From NCBI GenBank assembly GCA_022453515.1, contig JAJNNY010000038.1, forward strand, positions 248,001-312,000: a stretch of 64,000 bases of DNA, given 5' to 3'. The notes below the pieces were generated by a model. That model made no database searches and was not told the origin of the DNA. It was given only the letters and a program-made list of their open reading frames with translations. This document shows, in pieces, positions 24,999 through 36,848 of the stretch. The translations under genes and the position numbers were made by a program. Positions within the stretch are counted from its first letter, which is position 1. Every line of letters starts with the position of its first letter. The DNA is from Astrocystis sublimbata (Eukaryota; Ascomycota; Sordariomycetes; Xylariales; Xylariaceae).

Positions 24999-25511
24999 TT
25001 AGGATCTCCTCTCCAGTGTCTTTTCTTCGTCATGCCGCCGCTCCTCGTCCCAAGTGTCAAAGCTCGGGAAGCTGAAGTAGCATGCAGAGTCTTTTCCGAG
25101 TGGAATGTCAGTCTCCGTTGTATAAACCTTTGTCGCGAAGACACTCGCAGGGAGGAGGGGGGAGGGGGGATACGAACATGAAGTGTGATTTGTTTCTGTC
25201 GACCGTTCAGACTCCGATACTGAGCTTCTTGATGATGATGTGCTTGTTGGTGATCCCGAGCAGCTACTGGACACAGCCACTCTGCTGAGTAGTTCTGCAG
25301 CCCGTCGCGACGAATATGTTTGAGACGTGAGCAAGCCCTTACATGCGTTTTCGGTGGTGATTGATGGCTCAGTAGCGTAGGAGCGTAGGAGGCGAGGACG
25401 TCGAGTGCTTAACGACTTATTGCTGGACCCAGAATCCCGGCGGTGGTGATGGTGGTGGTTGTGGCTGTGGTGTTGTTTTGCCAGTTCTGGCGAAAATGAG
25501 CCTGTCGCCAT
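24999..25511 (-). CDS. Hypothetical low-complexity protein
   Basis: Single ORF of 170 aa starting at a true ATG. It has a His-rich run near the N-terminus (HHSHNHHHHHRRD), long Ser/Thr/Arg-rich stretches, and a C-terminal segment YFSFPSFDTWDEERR that looks like a real short motif. No domain is recognised. It could be a genuine fungus-specific disordered protein or a chance ORF. The non-random C-terminal motif is the main support. No neighbour suggests a role. Confidence 0.35.
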   Translation of the reverse strand: MATGSFSPELAKQHHSHNHHHHHRRDSGSSNKSLSTRRPRLLRSYATEPSITTENACKGLLTSQTYSSRRAAELLSRVAVSSSCSGSPTSTSSSRSSVSESERSTETNHTSCSYPPSPLLPASVFATKVYTTETDIPLGKDSACYFSFPSFDTWDEERRHDEEKTLERRS

Positions 25512-28133
25512 TATTGTCTGTAAGCCCGTGTGGCGTTACCGGGTTGTGGGCCTTGGAATATCGAATATGTACAAGTATGTGGGTTGTTGGACATAAAGCC
25601 TTGGCACTCGAATTCCAGAAACGCAGCAGCACACACAAATTGGTCGGTGGGCGGAAGGGACTTATTGTCTGTCTGTATGTCGGTCTCTCAGTGCGGGTGT
25701 TACTATATGGCGGGACTTGTGTGAGAAGCAGAGGGGGTGAGATTGCTGGGGCGAAACTTGGGGAGGAGGAGGAGGAGGAGTTGAAGACGGCGCAACCATG
25801 TCTTTAACAATCCGGAGAAGGAAAGGATGGGGCAATTGTCAGGTATATGAAATAGGAACCGGAAGTGATCGCAGTGCCGATGGCGATTGAACAGGGAAAA
25901 CCGCGCTACCTTCTGACCTTTACCTCATGGTGCCTGTCTTTAGTCTTACATGGATCCCGAGTTTCCGGTAAACTACTTGTGGAACTACCTAAACTCTGTC
26001 GACGGGGCAGGCAGGCATACTATAGTAGGCATTTCTTACCGTCTTTTTTGCCCCTCACCCCCCGTCTTGTGATGGGCTTGGACTGCATGCCTTGTGTCAT
26101 AGACGCACACTTGAGCTCAACGACGCAGAGAGCCTGGAGAGAGAGGCACGGCCAGAAGGGGCAAGACTCACGAGCAGAGCTACCCCGGAATGCGTTGGTT
26201 CGTCTCATTCGTGACGTGCCGAACTGTATTCCGCGCAATGGGCTGCTGGACTGGCTGCTGGACTGCCTGGTTGCCACATGTCAACCGTCGATGGGGTTGA
26301 TGTGTTGGCCCCTAGGCGCAGGCTGGGCGTGGTTGGTTCCTGGCCCCCCTGGATCCCGTCCATCAGCCGGGGCCACCCCGTTTTGGGCGTTGGACGCGGC
26401 AAGGTGTCCTGCCTCAGCGTAAGGTTGGCTCAGGCTGGTTGGCAAGGTTGGGCCGTTGTGCACCGCCCTAGCCGGGGCCCCAGGCTTGCCAGGACACCAT
26501 CAACCCTTCAACCCACACCCCCCTCGCGTCGAATGACACGGCCTTTGACGGCCAACTGGCCACGCCAACAAGCAGGCATAGGACCGCACCTAGAAAGGCA
26601 CCTTACGAGTAGGTACAACACTCCAACACAACAACACACTCAGTCCCCGCCCGTCCGTCTGCTGCCTGCCTCCAGCCTGTTCACAGGGACACAGACCCAC
26701 GGGAGCGGTTCCTGCTTGACATACCTACTTACCTACTACATATAATGATACTGTGCACACATGTAGTGGAGGACAGTGATGACACAGATTGACAGGTTGA
26801 CAATGGAAAGGTTACTCTACCTGTATATTTGCCCCTCCCCCCATTTTGGCTGTGAAGAGCTCGTGTGCGCAGCCTTCAGCCAGGCAGACGAGGAAGCAGT
26901 TGTGGGGGAGCAATATTGTGACTGTTAAACCCGATCTGAATGTGTTCGTTGGCTACCGGCTACTATTGTAAGTTCCGGCCCATAGCTTACTGCCTATCTA
27001 TACTCTTCTAGCTCTAGTGGCTCTGAACTAAAGCTATCCACCGCAGCTCTAGAATCCAGACATCCAGGCTTGCTGCGGACAATTGGCCTATGATGTGCTT
27101 CACGACACAGCTGTCTCACACAAAACGGAACACCCCCCCTCCCACAAAATCATACACAACATGATGTGTACTTACCTGTTGCACTGACATAGCTCGCCTG
27201 AGTTGCTACCGAAACCCACTGCAAAGTAGAGAAGTGCGCCATCTGCCAGTCAGCTTACGTACCTGCGACAAGTACACTCACTCATTCACTCACTGACCAT
27301 CTTCGTGATCTTTTGTTGCGAATGGTAAGGTAGGTAGGTAGCTTACAAGGCAGACCCGGTACCTAATGCAGCAAGACTTGGAGAAGCCGTGTAAAACCGC
27401 TCATCGCATGCTTGCCCCTGTGCATGTATGTAATTGGACTTCAAGGAGTGATCAATGTGATCAATGCAGTGATAACAGAAAGGACATTGCTGTTGGCCTT
27501 GCCGCTTTTCGTGATGATGCTCACTAATACGCAAACGTAGCTCTAGTGTCTGACCACCTAGCCTACATAGGGTTACCTAGGTAGGAATTCGTCTTGTTGT
27601 TGCGCCAATTGATATTGCCTGTCATAGAACCTGTCACCGAGCGTTTCGCCGTCGGAGTCGGATACGTAACTATGCAATTGGTAATCTAGAATGCCTGTCT
27701 CGCCACCGTCCGTGAGACACAACACGATACACCACGACACAAGCACAGATGGTGCTACCGACCGGTCTGCCACTCCGGGATGTCGCAGAATTGGTCGCAA
27801 CAGGGAACAGGATGCACCACATAATTACCGAACAATCACAGGGTTATGGAGGGGAACCAAGCAACAATACACTTCAAAGCGGCGACGTGAGGCTGCAACA
27901 CATGGATGGTCCTTTTGCGGGGGAGGTTCTACCTACTGTTGTATTCGTCCTGATAGAGGACTAGATGCTACAGGTTCCCCAGCTGGCTCATGACACAGGC
28001 AGATTCTGAGTACTCGTAGACTTAAGTATCGGGCTATCTACTATGTAGACTTACAGTCGCCGCGCAGCAAAATCGGTCATCAGACATCGGTCATCGGCGG
28101 AGCCTACCGCCCGCGCAGCTCAATGGCCATTGC
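25512..28133. other. 2.6-kb gene-free stretch
   Basis: Several ORFs of 60-185 codons exist on both strands, but none shows a domain, splice-supported continuation or ordinary codon pattern. It contains a TACCTAGGTA copy (27574-27583). I see no transposon ends or long repeats. Confidence 0.45.
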
Positions 28134-30762
28134 TCAATGGTCGATGCTAGTACTCTGGTCAACGCGAAGCTCCAAAACTTAGTGGATGGCCGAGAACACT
28201 TACTCCTCCCACACTCGCCCTTGGACGGCTTGGAGCTCGGATTCGGTCATTCTGTGGCCGGTCGTAAAGTACCCTGCCAACCGGTTAACATTTCCATTGC
28301 TGCTGTACTAGTATATTGAGGATCGGCGTGTGTGTGTGAGCCATACCGGCAGTGATCTTCGCATCTATCTCGACACGTGAATCTGCGGGGATCAACTCCT
28401 CGGGGAGCTCCACCCGCTCATGTATGGGGATGCTACAGTCTCATGGTTAGTCTGCCATGCCTGGATGGAGATGTATGCAGAACATTGCAATATAAGCTTC
28501 GTACCCTTGCCCGACGATCGCATCATGCTTCATGCTGTAGGGTGTTAGTTACCAATAAATACAGATGAGTGGTATTTGCCAGCGTATCAACTCACTTGCT
28601 CATACTTAGCATTCTATCAATCTTCTTGATCCCGAGCCAATGGAGGATATCCGGCATGAGCGCTTGGAACCGCATGTCTTTGACTCCGGCGATATTTTCG
28701 GTCCTCTTGAAGTAGTCCGACGCGCGATCTTCGCCACGTTTCCGCGCATTGTATACCACTGCTCGCGTATGGGATTAACGGCCGCATCATGGAGCTAGGC
28801 ATTGATTCAATGCTTACGATACTACAACCCTTTCCGTCAGCAGGTCGAACTCGGGGGGAACGGCGGCATGTCAAAGTTATTAGCTACTACGCACCTTTGT
28901 CACCTCTCCGAGTGCTCGTCCCTCTTTTCTGAAGTAAATGACAACTCCGCTGCCACCGTTTTGGGCTTCCTTGACAGCTTCTTCGATGCCAAAGATGAGG
29001 TACGGCCTGCAGGTGCAGATGTCGGACCCAAACACATCGCTGCCGTTACACTACATGCCTGGTTAGACGATCTTCGGTGAAGCACACCTGCACGTATGAC
29101 GTATTTACCTCGTCGTGGATCCGCAAAGACAACCTAACATTCTCGTCCGACATCTTCGCCGGGTCTCCGAAGCAATAAACCGTCAAGCCGCCTAAGTGAT
29201 AGTCAGCGCCACGCTACAACTTGCGGCCATTCTGGAATGCGATCGCAATTTACCAATTGGGGGCAAGAAGACTTTGATGTCGCCGCGAGTGATAAGCTGC
29301 TGCTGTAAGCCACACATACGATTCGGGAGTTCTTGGATTACTCACCTCAGGATAGCTGCCACCTGTGTGCTCGAAAAGAGAGCGACGTAAGACTCCCTCG
29401 TCTGCCCCATGTGAGATTGGTTAGAAGCAATGACGTATGGACGTCCATGTTTACATACCAATGCCGAATCGTTCGGCTACCCCTGGCAGATACCAGACCT
29501 ATGCTGGGTAAGCTGGGCCACTCAACAACTACTCTTGGATATGAATAACTTACTGGCTCGACGGCAAACTTGGTCACTGCAAGTTCGCCCGACTCGTTCA
29601 GGCAAACCTTGCCGTCAGGTACTCTGGAGTCCGGTGAGCCCACGTCGTGACAACTTTGGGTGTGTCTTACAGTCTACCATTCCGAACGCTCTCTTCGAGT
29701 TCCGGTAACTGTATGTGTTACTACGACGCTGGTAACGTGACGCTCCGTGCTCCCTACTTACCCTCATGTGTGCTCTAGTAATCGCAATGGTTGGCCGAAT
29801 GTCAACTGCGCACAGTTCGATTCAGCGGTACTCTAGTGACATCAAACGATACACGGGTTTTTCTTTTTCTTACCGTTCTGCTTTTGCATAGTATCGGCAT
29901 AGAGCCAAGGGGACAGATGGCCCCATGGGTCCATGGCTACAATCTTCTCCTTGTCAGACCATTGCGGAAATGGGCCAATATTCACAGCTGGCTCAGTATT
30001 GGTGAAATCTGGCCTGTGAGGTGAGGTCAGCTTATCCATTTGCTGCGTGTTGTTATGCCATCTTAGCACGAACCTGTGGTCGATATTGAGCTGTTTGCTG
30101 GCAACAGCGAGTGCAAAGTAGATGGAATATGAACCGCCGTGTGCTGAAAATGACACATCATGAGTGCTGGCTCTCTCCCTCTCTCTCGCCCTCTCCTTTC
30201 ATGTGACGATCTTACCTCCAATTGCTGCAACACAGGAAGGTGGTTAGCAGATTCCCACGTAGTATGACTGGATTAACTTACCATTGCGTTTGCGGATCGT
30301 CGATGAAGATCTAGATACAACCACTGGGCCTCTCTCCGGTCCTGGAGCTCCCCATTCTAGGGGAATGGGGTTTATGCCTAGTTGCTTTGGATATGTTCTT
30401 GAGTCCAATCAGCTAAATTTACTCGGAACGAACAAGCCCAAGCAAGACCTGGCTCACGTGAGAATTATCCGGGAAGAGAATCCGGATTTCTCTGCCTGTG
30501 CTTTCACAAGCGAGCTATCCCTCGATGATGTGTCCAGGACTGCTTGTGGAAGTGCGGCCTCAGCAGGGAGGCCATTCTCGGATGCTGGTTTCTCAGGCAG
30601 GATCGGACTTTGTACAGGCGGCGCAAGGGCATCGAGTCGATGAGACAAGGATTCAATATCGGCGGCGCTCTTGGCCTGATTCTCTTGGATAGTCTTCAAA
30701 GCTTGCAGGATATCATTCATGCCGTTTCCTACATCGCCCGTGGTAGAGCCCGAGCTCGCCAT
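28134..30762 (-). CDS. URC1: URC1-like uracil-catabolism protein, GTP cyclohydrolase II family
   Basis: Nineteen exons are predicted (511 aa): 30762-30458, 30397-30282, 30224-30216, 30143-30074, 30013-29874, 29805-29762, 29708-29671, 29623-29554, 29498-29459, 29401-29346, 29296-29254, 29191-29109, 29050-28895, 28821-28818, 28758-28596, 28534-28505, 28432-28347, 28273-28204, 28146-28134. All phases agree. The protein has a disordered N-terminus, an N-terminal domain (SRSSSTIRKRN, AIGAHGGSYSIYFALAVA, MDPWGHLSPWL), then a GTP-cyclohydrolase-II core with zinc ligands in CNGSDVFGSDICTC and RKEGRALGEVTK. It ends WEDIDH. In yeasts that use it, Urc1 acts in the URC pathway of uracil breakdown. The gene has three very short exons (9, 4 and 13 nt). 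The family call is firm; the exact reaction is less certain. Confidence 0.88.
28818..28821 (-). other. Predicted 4-nt microexon (TATC) of the URC1-like gene
   Basis: It is flanked by acceptor GTTGTAG and donor GTAAGC. The upstream intron is 73 nt (donor GTGCGT, branch-like GCTGAC) and the downstream intron is 59 nt (branch-like GTTAAT, acceptor GAGCAG). Including it gives EVTK-YL-VYNARKRG, the conserved family sequence. Leaving it out shifts the frame. Confidence 0.75.
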
Positions 30763-32377
30763 ATTGAATGAAGTCTGACTAGGTAGAGATGAAGGGGTCA
30801 AACACGTTAGTAGCAGCAAGACGTGTGATAGCCCGAGATAATAATGTCTATTATGAGTAGAGTTCACGAGAATTCCGACGTGAGTGGCCACCAGGGTAAG
30901 TGATGGTTTGACTGTTTGAGGTCACCAATCGGAACGGGTGGCTTTGGTTCAACGTTGCTTTGGCTTTGTTGGCTGTTTGTGTGAATCACCAGCTCACAAC
31001 CCCGCAGAGCTATCTATCTGCCTACCAAAAGCAACCAGAGTAAGTCAGCAATGGATACGTCCTAGTTCTACGGCTATCTAAGGTTTCCTATCTCTGGCCG
31101 TGTCTGAATTGGTGACGCAGGAGGTAGTGTCAGATGGATGCCCTGGCATTTGTTAGTCTCACTTATCATCGAGCAATCATTCCAGCAGGTCGATAAGTGG
31201 TAACTAGCGTAGTCTGGCTCGTCTGGCAACTCGTTTGGGTATACAATAGGTCGAAACTCAGTTGAACTAAAGGTCAATCAATACTTACTACCTACCTAGT
31301 AGCCTGTCGAGCCTGTGGAGCGCGTAGGTGGGGGGCGAGGGGGACGAGGGGGGTTGAGGTGAGGGGCGTTCTCGGCGGGGCGTAAGTTGTAACGGTCGGT
31401 GGTCAGAGAGACACTAACCTTTTGTGGACTAGATCTGGGTAGAGTGGGGTCCGCCCGCATCCAGCCCGCAGCCGAGGCAGCCGAGGCTGCCCAACAACAT
31501 CATCCAAAACGGGGAACTCCCCGGAAACATTCCCCATACAAACTGCACGTCTATCGCTACCTAATCTATCTACAATTTGTTGATAAGAACTACCTACATG
31601 CACGTATTTTCCCAGCTTTTTGCTGCTTCTCTGCTATGCTGAATGGATTGTTTCGGCCGAGTTGCTGACTTCCAGAGACAGGAAACAAATGGTCTTCTTC
31701 GAGGACGGATGCAAGCGCAATTGATGGCTTCTGCCTCTGGCTGGTCCAGTGGGAATGTATTACGTTTTGTGGTACTGACCTACCATGAAGCAACACGGAT
31801 CTCGTCCCGTGACAGCACCGGACGCATCCCATGACCAGACACCTGTCGTCCCCACTGAGTACTCACTTTTTTCCATTTGATTGACAGGCATGTAGCAGCG
31901 TAGAAGCAGCCTTTCCTGTTATAAGTTGTCACCGCTTCGTTGAAGCCCGACCATGCATCCAGGCTCCCAGGCTCCACGGACCCCTTAGGGGAGGAGCATC
32001 GTGTACGTTCCTCGAGCTATCGTCAAGAGTTCCGGCATGCGATCGATTGTATCGCCGATCGGTGATCCGAAGCCGGCAGATGTGAACACGCCGTGGTCAG
32101 TGGTCAATATGCCAGATCGCTCTATTGTACCACTATTCCCCTCTATCTACGTTTGCATGCCGCTTGGGCCATATCCACAGTCCACAATGATATGGCAAAG
32201 CGCATCTATAACACTCGCATGCACCCCCGTGGACCTCGTTCTATCAGGTTAGGTTCTCAACGAGTCGATGCGCAAATGAAACTCTTATCAGTAAGCTTCT
32301 GTCCGGTACCGTCTGATGCGTGCGGTCTCAGGGGTAGGAAGATCTTGATGCTAATATGGGTTGCATTGCCAAAATAT
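30763..32377. other. Intergenic region left of the polyketide cluster
   Basis: No gene is supported. It contains the URC1-like promoter and the 3' flank of the FAD monooxygenase gene. A 16-bp sequence at 31301-31316 is shared with 21466-21481. Confidence 0.5.
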
Positions 32378-34164
32378 TCACGCAATCAATACCCCTCGCA
32401 CCCGATCAAGAAGTGCCTTGACATCATTAGGTAAGGAGTCACCACGCCAAGCTACCATGCCGTCAGGGCGAACAAGAGTCAGTCGCCGCTGGTATAAGAC
32501 CATCGCTTCCGCCTGAGTTACAAGCACAAACTCCAATGGTATACGTGCAAAACTCGCTGCATGCACGATCCTCTGATCGCCCGGTTGTTCTTTTCCAAAG
32601 CACAGCAGAATAAAACCACCGCCGAAGAGGTCAATAATTGACTCTACATCACCTAACCAGCAATGTGGGGCGCGATGTCCAGGTCGTGCTGTCTGTATAT
32701 AGACCTCGGGGTCATCCGGAGGCGCAGGTGAGCCGTCACTTATGATTATTGGCGAACCAGCGTAGCTGTAACCCAGTGCAAGGCCCAGAGACTGGAATTC
32801 TTGCCGTAAATTCATCGCCATCTTCCCCCCAAGGGCGCGTCTCTGCTCATCCGCCTGCAGCCCATCGTCGAGGATCTTGTCTCTGCCTTGCCGGTCAATC
32901 CAGATAGAATAGTTTCGAGTAGAGCTAGAACCATTTCGAAGCGCGATTGGCCGTCGCTCTGTGTTGTACGCTTCGACGAGGCCTTGCCCTCCCCATCCTC
33001 CCAGGAGCGCTTCCAAAATCCAGCTGAGATCCATTACGTCGCCGAGGCCGGTATTCAGTCCGTGTCCGCCAGTGGGAGACATGGTATGTGCCGAATCTCC
33101 AGCCAAGAAAACGCGACCTTTGCAAAATCTGGCTGCGGTGAACTGGCTTCGACGCCACTGGCTCATACGCATGGGTTTGTACTTGACATCATCACGGCCA
33201 AACGCTTTTCGCAAAAGACCGTGCATGTCTACTTTTTCCGGATCTACTTTGTCCGCCGAACCAACCACTGAGAAGCGCCATAAGGACTGACCGTCGAGGG
33301 CAGTGAAATTTGCCCAAGTCCCGTCTGGGCCGATAAATAGATAGCGTTCGGCCGACCGGCCGAAATTGTGGTATTGCAAAAGATCCTCTACCCTGACAAT
33401 CATGCTGAGGGCATAGCCGAGGTTTTTACCGTCGAAGGAAATACCAAGTATCTTCCGTACAGCGCTTCCAGGGCCATCGCAACCGACAACATATCGTGCT
33501 CGGATTTCCTCTGTCTTGTAGTCTTTCAAGTGTCTCACGAGACATGTGACGCCAGCATCATCCTGTTCGCATTCGACAAACTCGATACCATAGCGTATGT
33601 TCGCCATCCCTTGTTGTTTAACGGCACGAGCGAGTAGCGGGTCAAACAGGTACTGTGGGCATCGCCGCAATACCTCACAACACTGCGCCGGAAGCTTCCG
33701 GTCGTCTGTCGAGGGCATCTCGAGACGGCCGATAAACTTGCCATTAAGACCCGTACAAAAAACCGTGTCACCCGGGAGGTCGTCGGGAAATCCAGCATTG
33801 GCAATCTCATTTCGGATACCCAGCAGACGACAAAACTCCACTGTGATGATGCGAATTAGTATTTGCTACTTTCCATCAATGTGCGAGAGTCAGCTGAAAT
33901 ATCTTGGGGGAATATAAGCCACCAAAGAGATTTTGCAGAGGAATATACTACGACAAAACCGATAGAGAGAGGAAGTAACTGCTGATTTTACTCACTAGTG
34001 CGCTCGTTGAGGACACTGGCCTTGGCGAGGAGTTCTGATCCGGTGCCTGCATCACGTTCAATGATCGTCGAGTGGACCCCTCGCCTTCCCAGATCTAGCG
34101 CGAGAGCAAGACCAACTGGTCCGGCGCCGACGATGAGCACGTCGAAGCGATTGATTGAATCCAT
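32378..34164 (-). CDS. FAD-dependent aromatic monooxygenase (PHBH/phenol-hydroxylase type)
   Basis: Two exons, 34164-33996 and 33840-32378, give 543 aa. The intron splits the Met codon in NERT-MEFCRLLGI, a conserved junction. Group A flavoprotein hydroxylase motifs: Rossmann VGAGPVGLALALDLGRRG near the N-terminus, YVVGCDGPGSAVRKILGI (DG motif), and FLAGDSAHTMSPTGGHGLNTG (GD motif). The extended C-terminal third resembles the thioredoxin-like tail of phenol 2-monooxygenase/MhpA relatives. Such enzymes use NAD(P)H and O2 to hydroxylate phenols. It is divergent from the P450 gene with a shared 939-bp promoter region and is the left-most cluster gene. A role in hydroxylating the PKS-derived aromatic is inferred. 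Confidence 0.9.
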
Positions 34165-34645
34165 CAGGTGGAGCGATGCAATGAGATGCTAGTTGGAGTG
34201 CATGTACATAAACGTTTGTTCTAATATATCAGCCGAGTTCTCCTGACTAGTGATTTTCAGCATTTGCAAATTTGCATCAAGGGATTTGAATCATCTGAGA
34301 CCTCAGCTACTAGAACTAACTACGCATACCGACTTTGGGGTTCGATATACTTTTATGAATCTTTTTAAACAGGGATCTGAACAGGATATGATTGGGCATA
34401 ATTACTCCTATTGGCATCTCACTGAGTCACTGGTCCCGGTCTGCCTTTGATTCCCGGTGCCCATTCTCGAGAGGGGGTGGTTACAAGATTCGAACAAACA
34501 AGAAAGACGCCCGTAATCTTCATGATGGACGATTGCCTAAAGTCCAAGGGTCCAGGCATACAACGCTTAGTAAAGTATGAGCCTGCTTTATTCTTATTTC
34601 GGTAGAGCATAGGCGGGCATTGGCTCGGGGTTCAAATATCAAATC

Positions 34646-34656
34646 TCGTTGGTCGA
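34646..34656. promoter_or_regulatory. TCG-N5-CGA site (AflR core), FAD monooxygenase/P450 promoter
   Basis: The sequence is TCGTTGGTCGA. The core matches the palindrome bound by Aspergillus AflR. It lies about 480 bp upstream of the FAD monooxygenase start and 450 bp upstream of the P450 start. It does not match the fuller AflR consensus in the spacer, and a single site of this length can occur by chance. Confidence 0.4.
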
Positions 34657-34694
34657 GAGCGTATACGTCTTCGGCTACCCCCCGGGATGTGAAT

Positions 34695-34705
34695 CGGACA
34701 AACCG
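34695..34705. promoter_or_regulatory. CGG-N5-CCG inverted triplet
   Basis: CGGACAAACCG is a typical everted/inverted CGG layout for Zn2Cys6 dimers. It is 39 bp from the TCG-N5-CGA site. Only sequence form supports it. Confidence 0.25.
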
Positions 34706-35103
34706 GGACCCGATTCTGCAGCTCATGCGGAACCGGGTAATATCTGCTGGAGATGGCCTAGAGACATTTGAAACTGTATGCCGAAACAGGTGAATGATGC
34801 TAAAGATGGAGCTTGGTTTCTCCCGGTGCTTCGGTAACTAGAAGGGTGACTGTGGCCTAGCAAGGCACGAGAAACCGTCGGAACTCACTAATCGGAATAT
34901 ATGTAGTCATCAGCGAGGCATATTGAGTATACTGAGGTGATGGACACCATTGTACACTTTCTCCGAGGTTAGACTTCTTATCGCTACAGAGAGAGGTAGC
35001 GCATGCGTGATATGAAACCTCTATATACACGTTTAGAGGACGTGTTCAAGTTTGATCATCAATCATCCTTTGTTAATTTGCATGTCTCTCACATACATTC
35101 ATA

Positions 35104-36747
35104 ATGGACGAGAATCTCAGTATTTACCAAAGCTCCCGACTCATTGTATTCTATACTTTTCTTGGCGCTACTGCAGTCATCGTAGCGTGGCTGCGGAGTG
35201 ATCATAGGCTTGATACTATCCCAGGGCCAAAAGGCTATCCGCTCATCGGTATTGGCCACAGGCTTCCCCCTAAAGCGTCAGCTGTATTTCGCAAATGGGC
35301 GATGGAATATGGCGATGTTTTCAAGATCCGTGTTGGCTGGTATAACTGGGTAGTCATCAACACGCCCGAAGGAGTTCGAGAGATTCTGGAGAAGCAGGCC
35401 GTTAAAACTTCCTCCAAAGCCCCGTCGCCAATGAGCCATGACATAGTCACTGGAGGTAAACGGATGCCCACGATGCCCTATGGGCCGCAATGGCGTGCGC
35501 AGCGATCAGTGGTACGACAAATTACCACAGTGCCCATGACGGCGACGTTTGTCCCGACCCAAGAATTCGAGGTCAAGCAGCTTCTCTTCGATTTAGCTAC
35601 AGATAACGAAAACGAACACAATTTCTATCAACACATGCGCCGGTTTGCCTTCAGCATCATCTTCACGAACACGTTCGGCACACGTATCAAACACTGGAAC
35701 CATCCGGATGCACAGAATGCGGTCACAAGCCAAGCAATACTTAGAAATACGTCAAGGCCTGGTGCTTTCCTTGTTGATGAGCTGCCCCCTTTAGGCCTTC
35801 TACCCAAGTGGCTTCAACCCGGACGAAAGGCAGCCGAGGAGGCCGCTAGGCGGGTTCTCGATATCAAAATGGGGCTCTGGCGGCGACTAGAGAAGCAGCA
35901 TGCGGTCGGCGAAGCTCCTCACTGCTTTGCGCGAGAAATATTGGAAAATAGGGAGTTATGGTACGCCCAAGGGCTTGACGAAGAGGACTTGGCCTGGGTT
36001 GCTGGCGGACTCGTCGAGGCAGGGTTTGAAACGTCGGCAGCTACGCTCAACAGCCTCATAATGCACCTTGCTGCAAATCAGCGCGTGCAGGATATGGCTC
36101 ACGAAGAGCTGATGCGTGTCATCGGGCCCAATCGCTTGCCTACGGTAGCAGACCTGAGCAATCTGCCTTATATTCGCGCCTGCGTGAAAGAGATGCTTCG
36201 TATGAACCCCATTCTGGCGCCAGGTATTCGTCATTATGCCGATCAAGACGTTACATACAAGGGCCATGTTATCCCCAAAGGCACCGTGCTGTTAGCCAAT
36301 ACGGCTTTCTTGCACTATGACCCTGAGCGATTCGACGACCCATTCGACTTCAGGCCTGAGCGCTACCTTAGTCACAATTTGTACAGCTCAGAGTATGCAG
36401 CCATGAGCGATCCGTACCGGCGTGATCATTTCACATTCAGCACTGGTAGGAGGACTTGTCCCGGTGCGCGCTTAGCTGAAAATTCCCTCGATATCGTGGC
36501 TGCGAGCATCATGTGGGCCTTCGAAATTCGACCACCGCTTGTAAAGGGCGTTGAGTCTGAGATAGATCTGAGCGATGATGCATATGCGGAGGCAGGTTTC
36601 ACCGTTCCCAAGCCCTTCGCTGCTAGGTTTCTGCCTAGAGATGGGGGGAAATTTCGCATAGTACGTGAACAATGGGAGAAAGCCATGGAAGAAGGGTATG
36701 AGTTAAGGGGTGCTCCTGTTGACCTTGATGGCGTAGTTCAATATTGA
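35104..36747 (+). CDS. Cytochrome P450 monooxygenase
   Basis: Intronless, 547 aa. It has an N-terminal membrane anchor (about residues 10-28, LIVFYTFLGATAVIVAWL), a proline hinge (IPGPKGYPLIG), an I-helix GGLVEAGFETSAATL, a K-helix ExxR in KEMLR, a FRPERY motif and the heme-ligand loop FSTGRRTCPGARL with Cys at about residue 452. Length and motif order are complete. It would act at the ER membrane with P450 reductase. The position between two cluster genes and the shared promoter region with the FAD monooxygenase suggest oxidation of the polyketide. The CYP family cannot be assigned by eye. Its 3' end faces the regulator gene, with only about 100 bp between them. Confidence 0.95.
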   Translation: MDENLSIYQSSRLIVFYTFLGATAVIVAWLRSDHRLDTIPGPKGYPLIGIGHRLPPKASAVFRKWAMEYGDVFKIRVGWYNWVVINTPEGVREILEKQAVKTSSKAPSPMSHDIVTGGKRMPTMPYGPQWRAQRSVVRQITTVPMTATFVPTQEFEVKQLLFDLATDNENEHNFYQHMRRFAFSIIFTNTFGTRIKHWNHPDAQNAVTSQAILRNTSRPGAFLVDELPPLGLLPKWLQPGRKAAEEAARRVLDIKMGLWRRLEKQHAVGEAPHCFAREILENRELWYAQGLDEEDLAWVAGGLVEAGFETSAATLNSLIMHLAANQRVQDMAHEELMRVIGPNRLPTVADLSNLPYIRACVKEMLRMNPILAPGIRHYADQDVTYKGHVIPKGTVLLANTAFLHYDPERFDDPFDFRPERYLSHNLYSSEYAAMSDPYRRDHFTFSTGRRTCPGARLAENSLDIVAASIMWAFEIRPPLVKGVESEIDLSDDAYAEAGFTVPKPFAARFLPRDGGKFRIVREQWEKAMEEGYELRGAPVDLDGVVQY

Positions 36748-36848
36748 TAGCTTGAAAATTGTAAAATGAGTGACTGATCTTTAGTTCAACATAGACAGCA
36801 GAAAAATTGGAACTGGGAAACTTCCGAACATAGATTGTAAAGTCTGTA

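Larger units (their letters stand above)
34165..35103. other. Bidirectional promoter region, FAD monooxygenase / P450
   Basis: This holds both start regions and no gene. Candidate sites are TCG-N5-CGA at 34646-34656 and an inverted CGG-N5-CCG at 34695-34705, either of which a Zn2Cys6 dimer could bind. Confidence 0.5.

Noticed and set aside
25865..26745. ORFs of 185 and 155 codons on the plus strand
   Set aside because: No recognisable domain, unusual composition (Trp/Pro/Arg/Cys-rich) and no splice-supported extension. Chance ORFs in GC-rich DNA are more likely.
34470..34510. GATTCGAAC resembling a tRNA B box on the minus strand
   Set aside because: The flanking bases do not form a T stem, and no D arm, anticodon arm or acceptor stem can be drawn.
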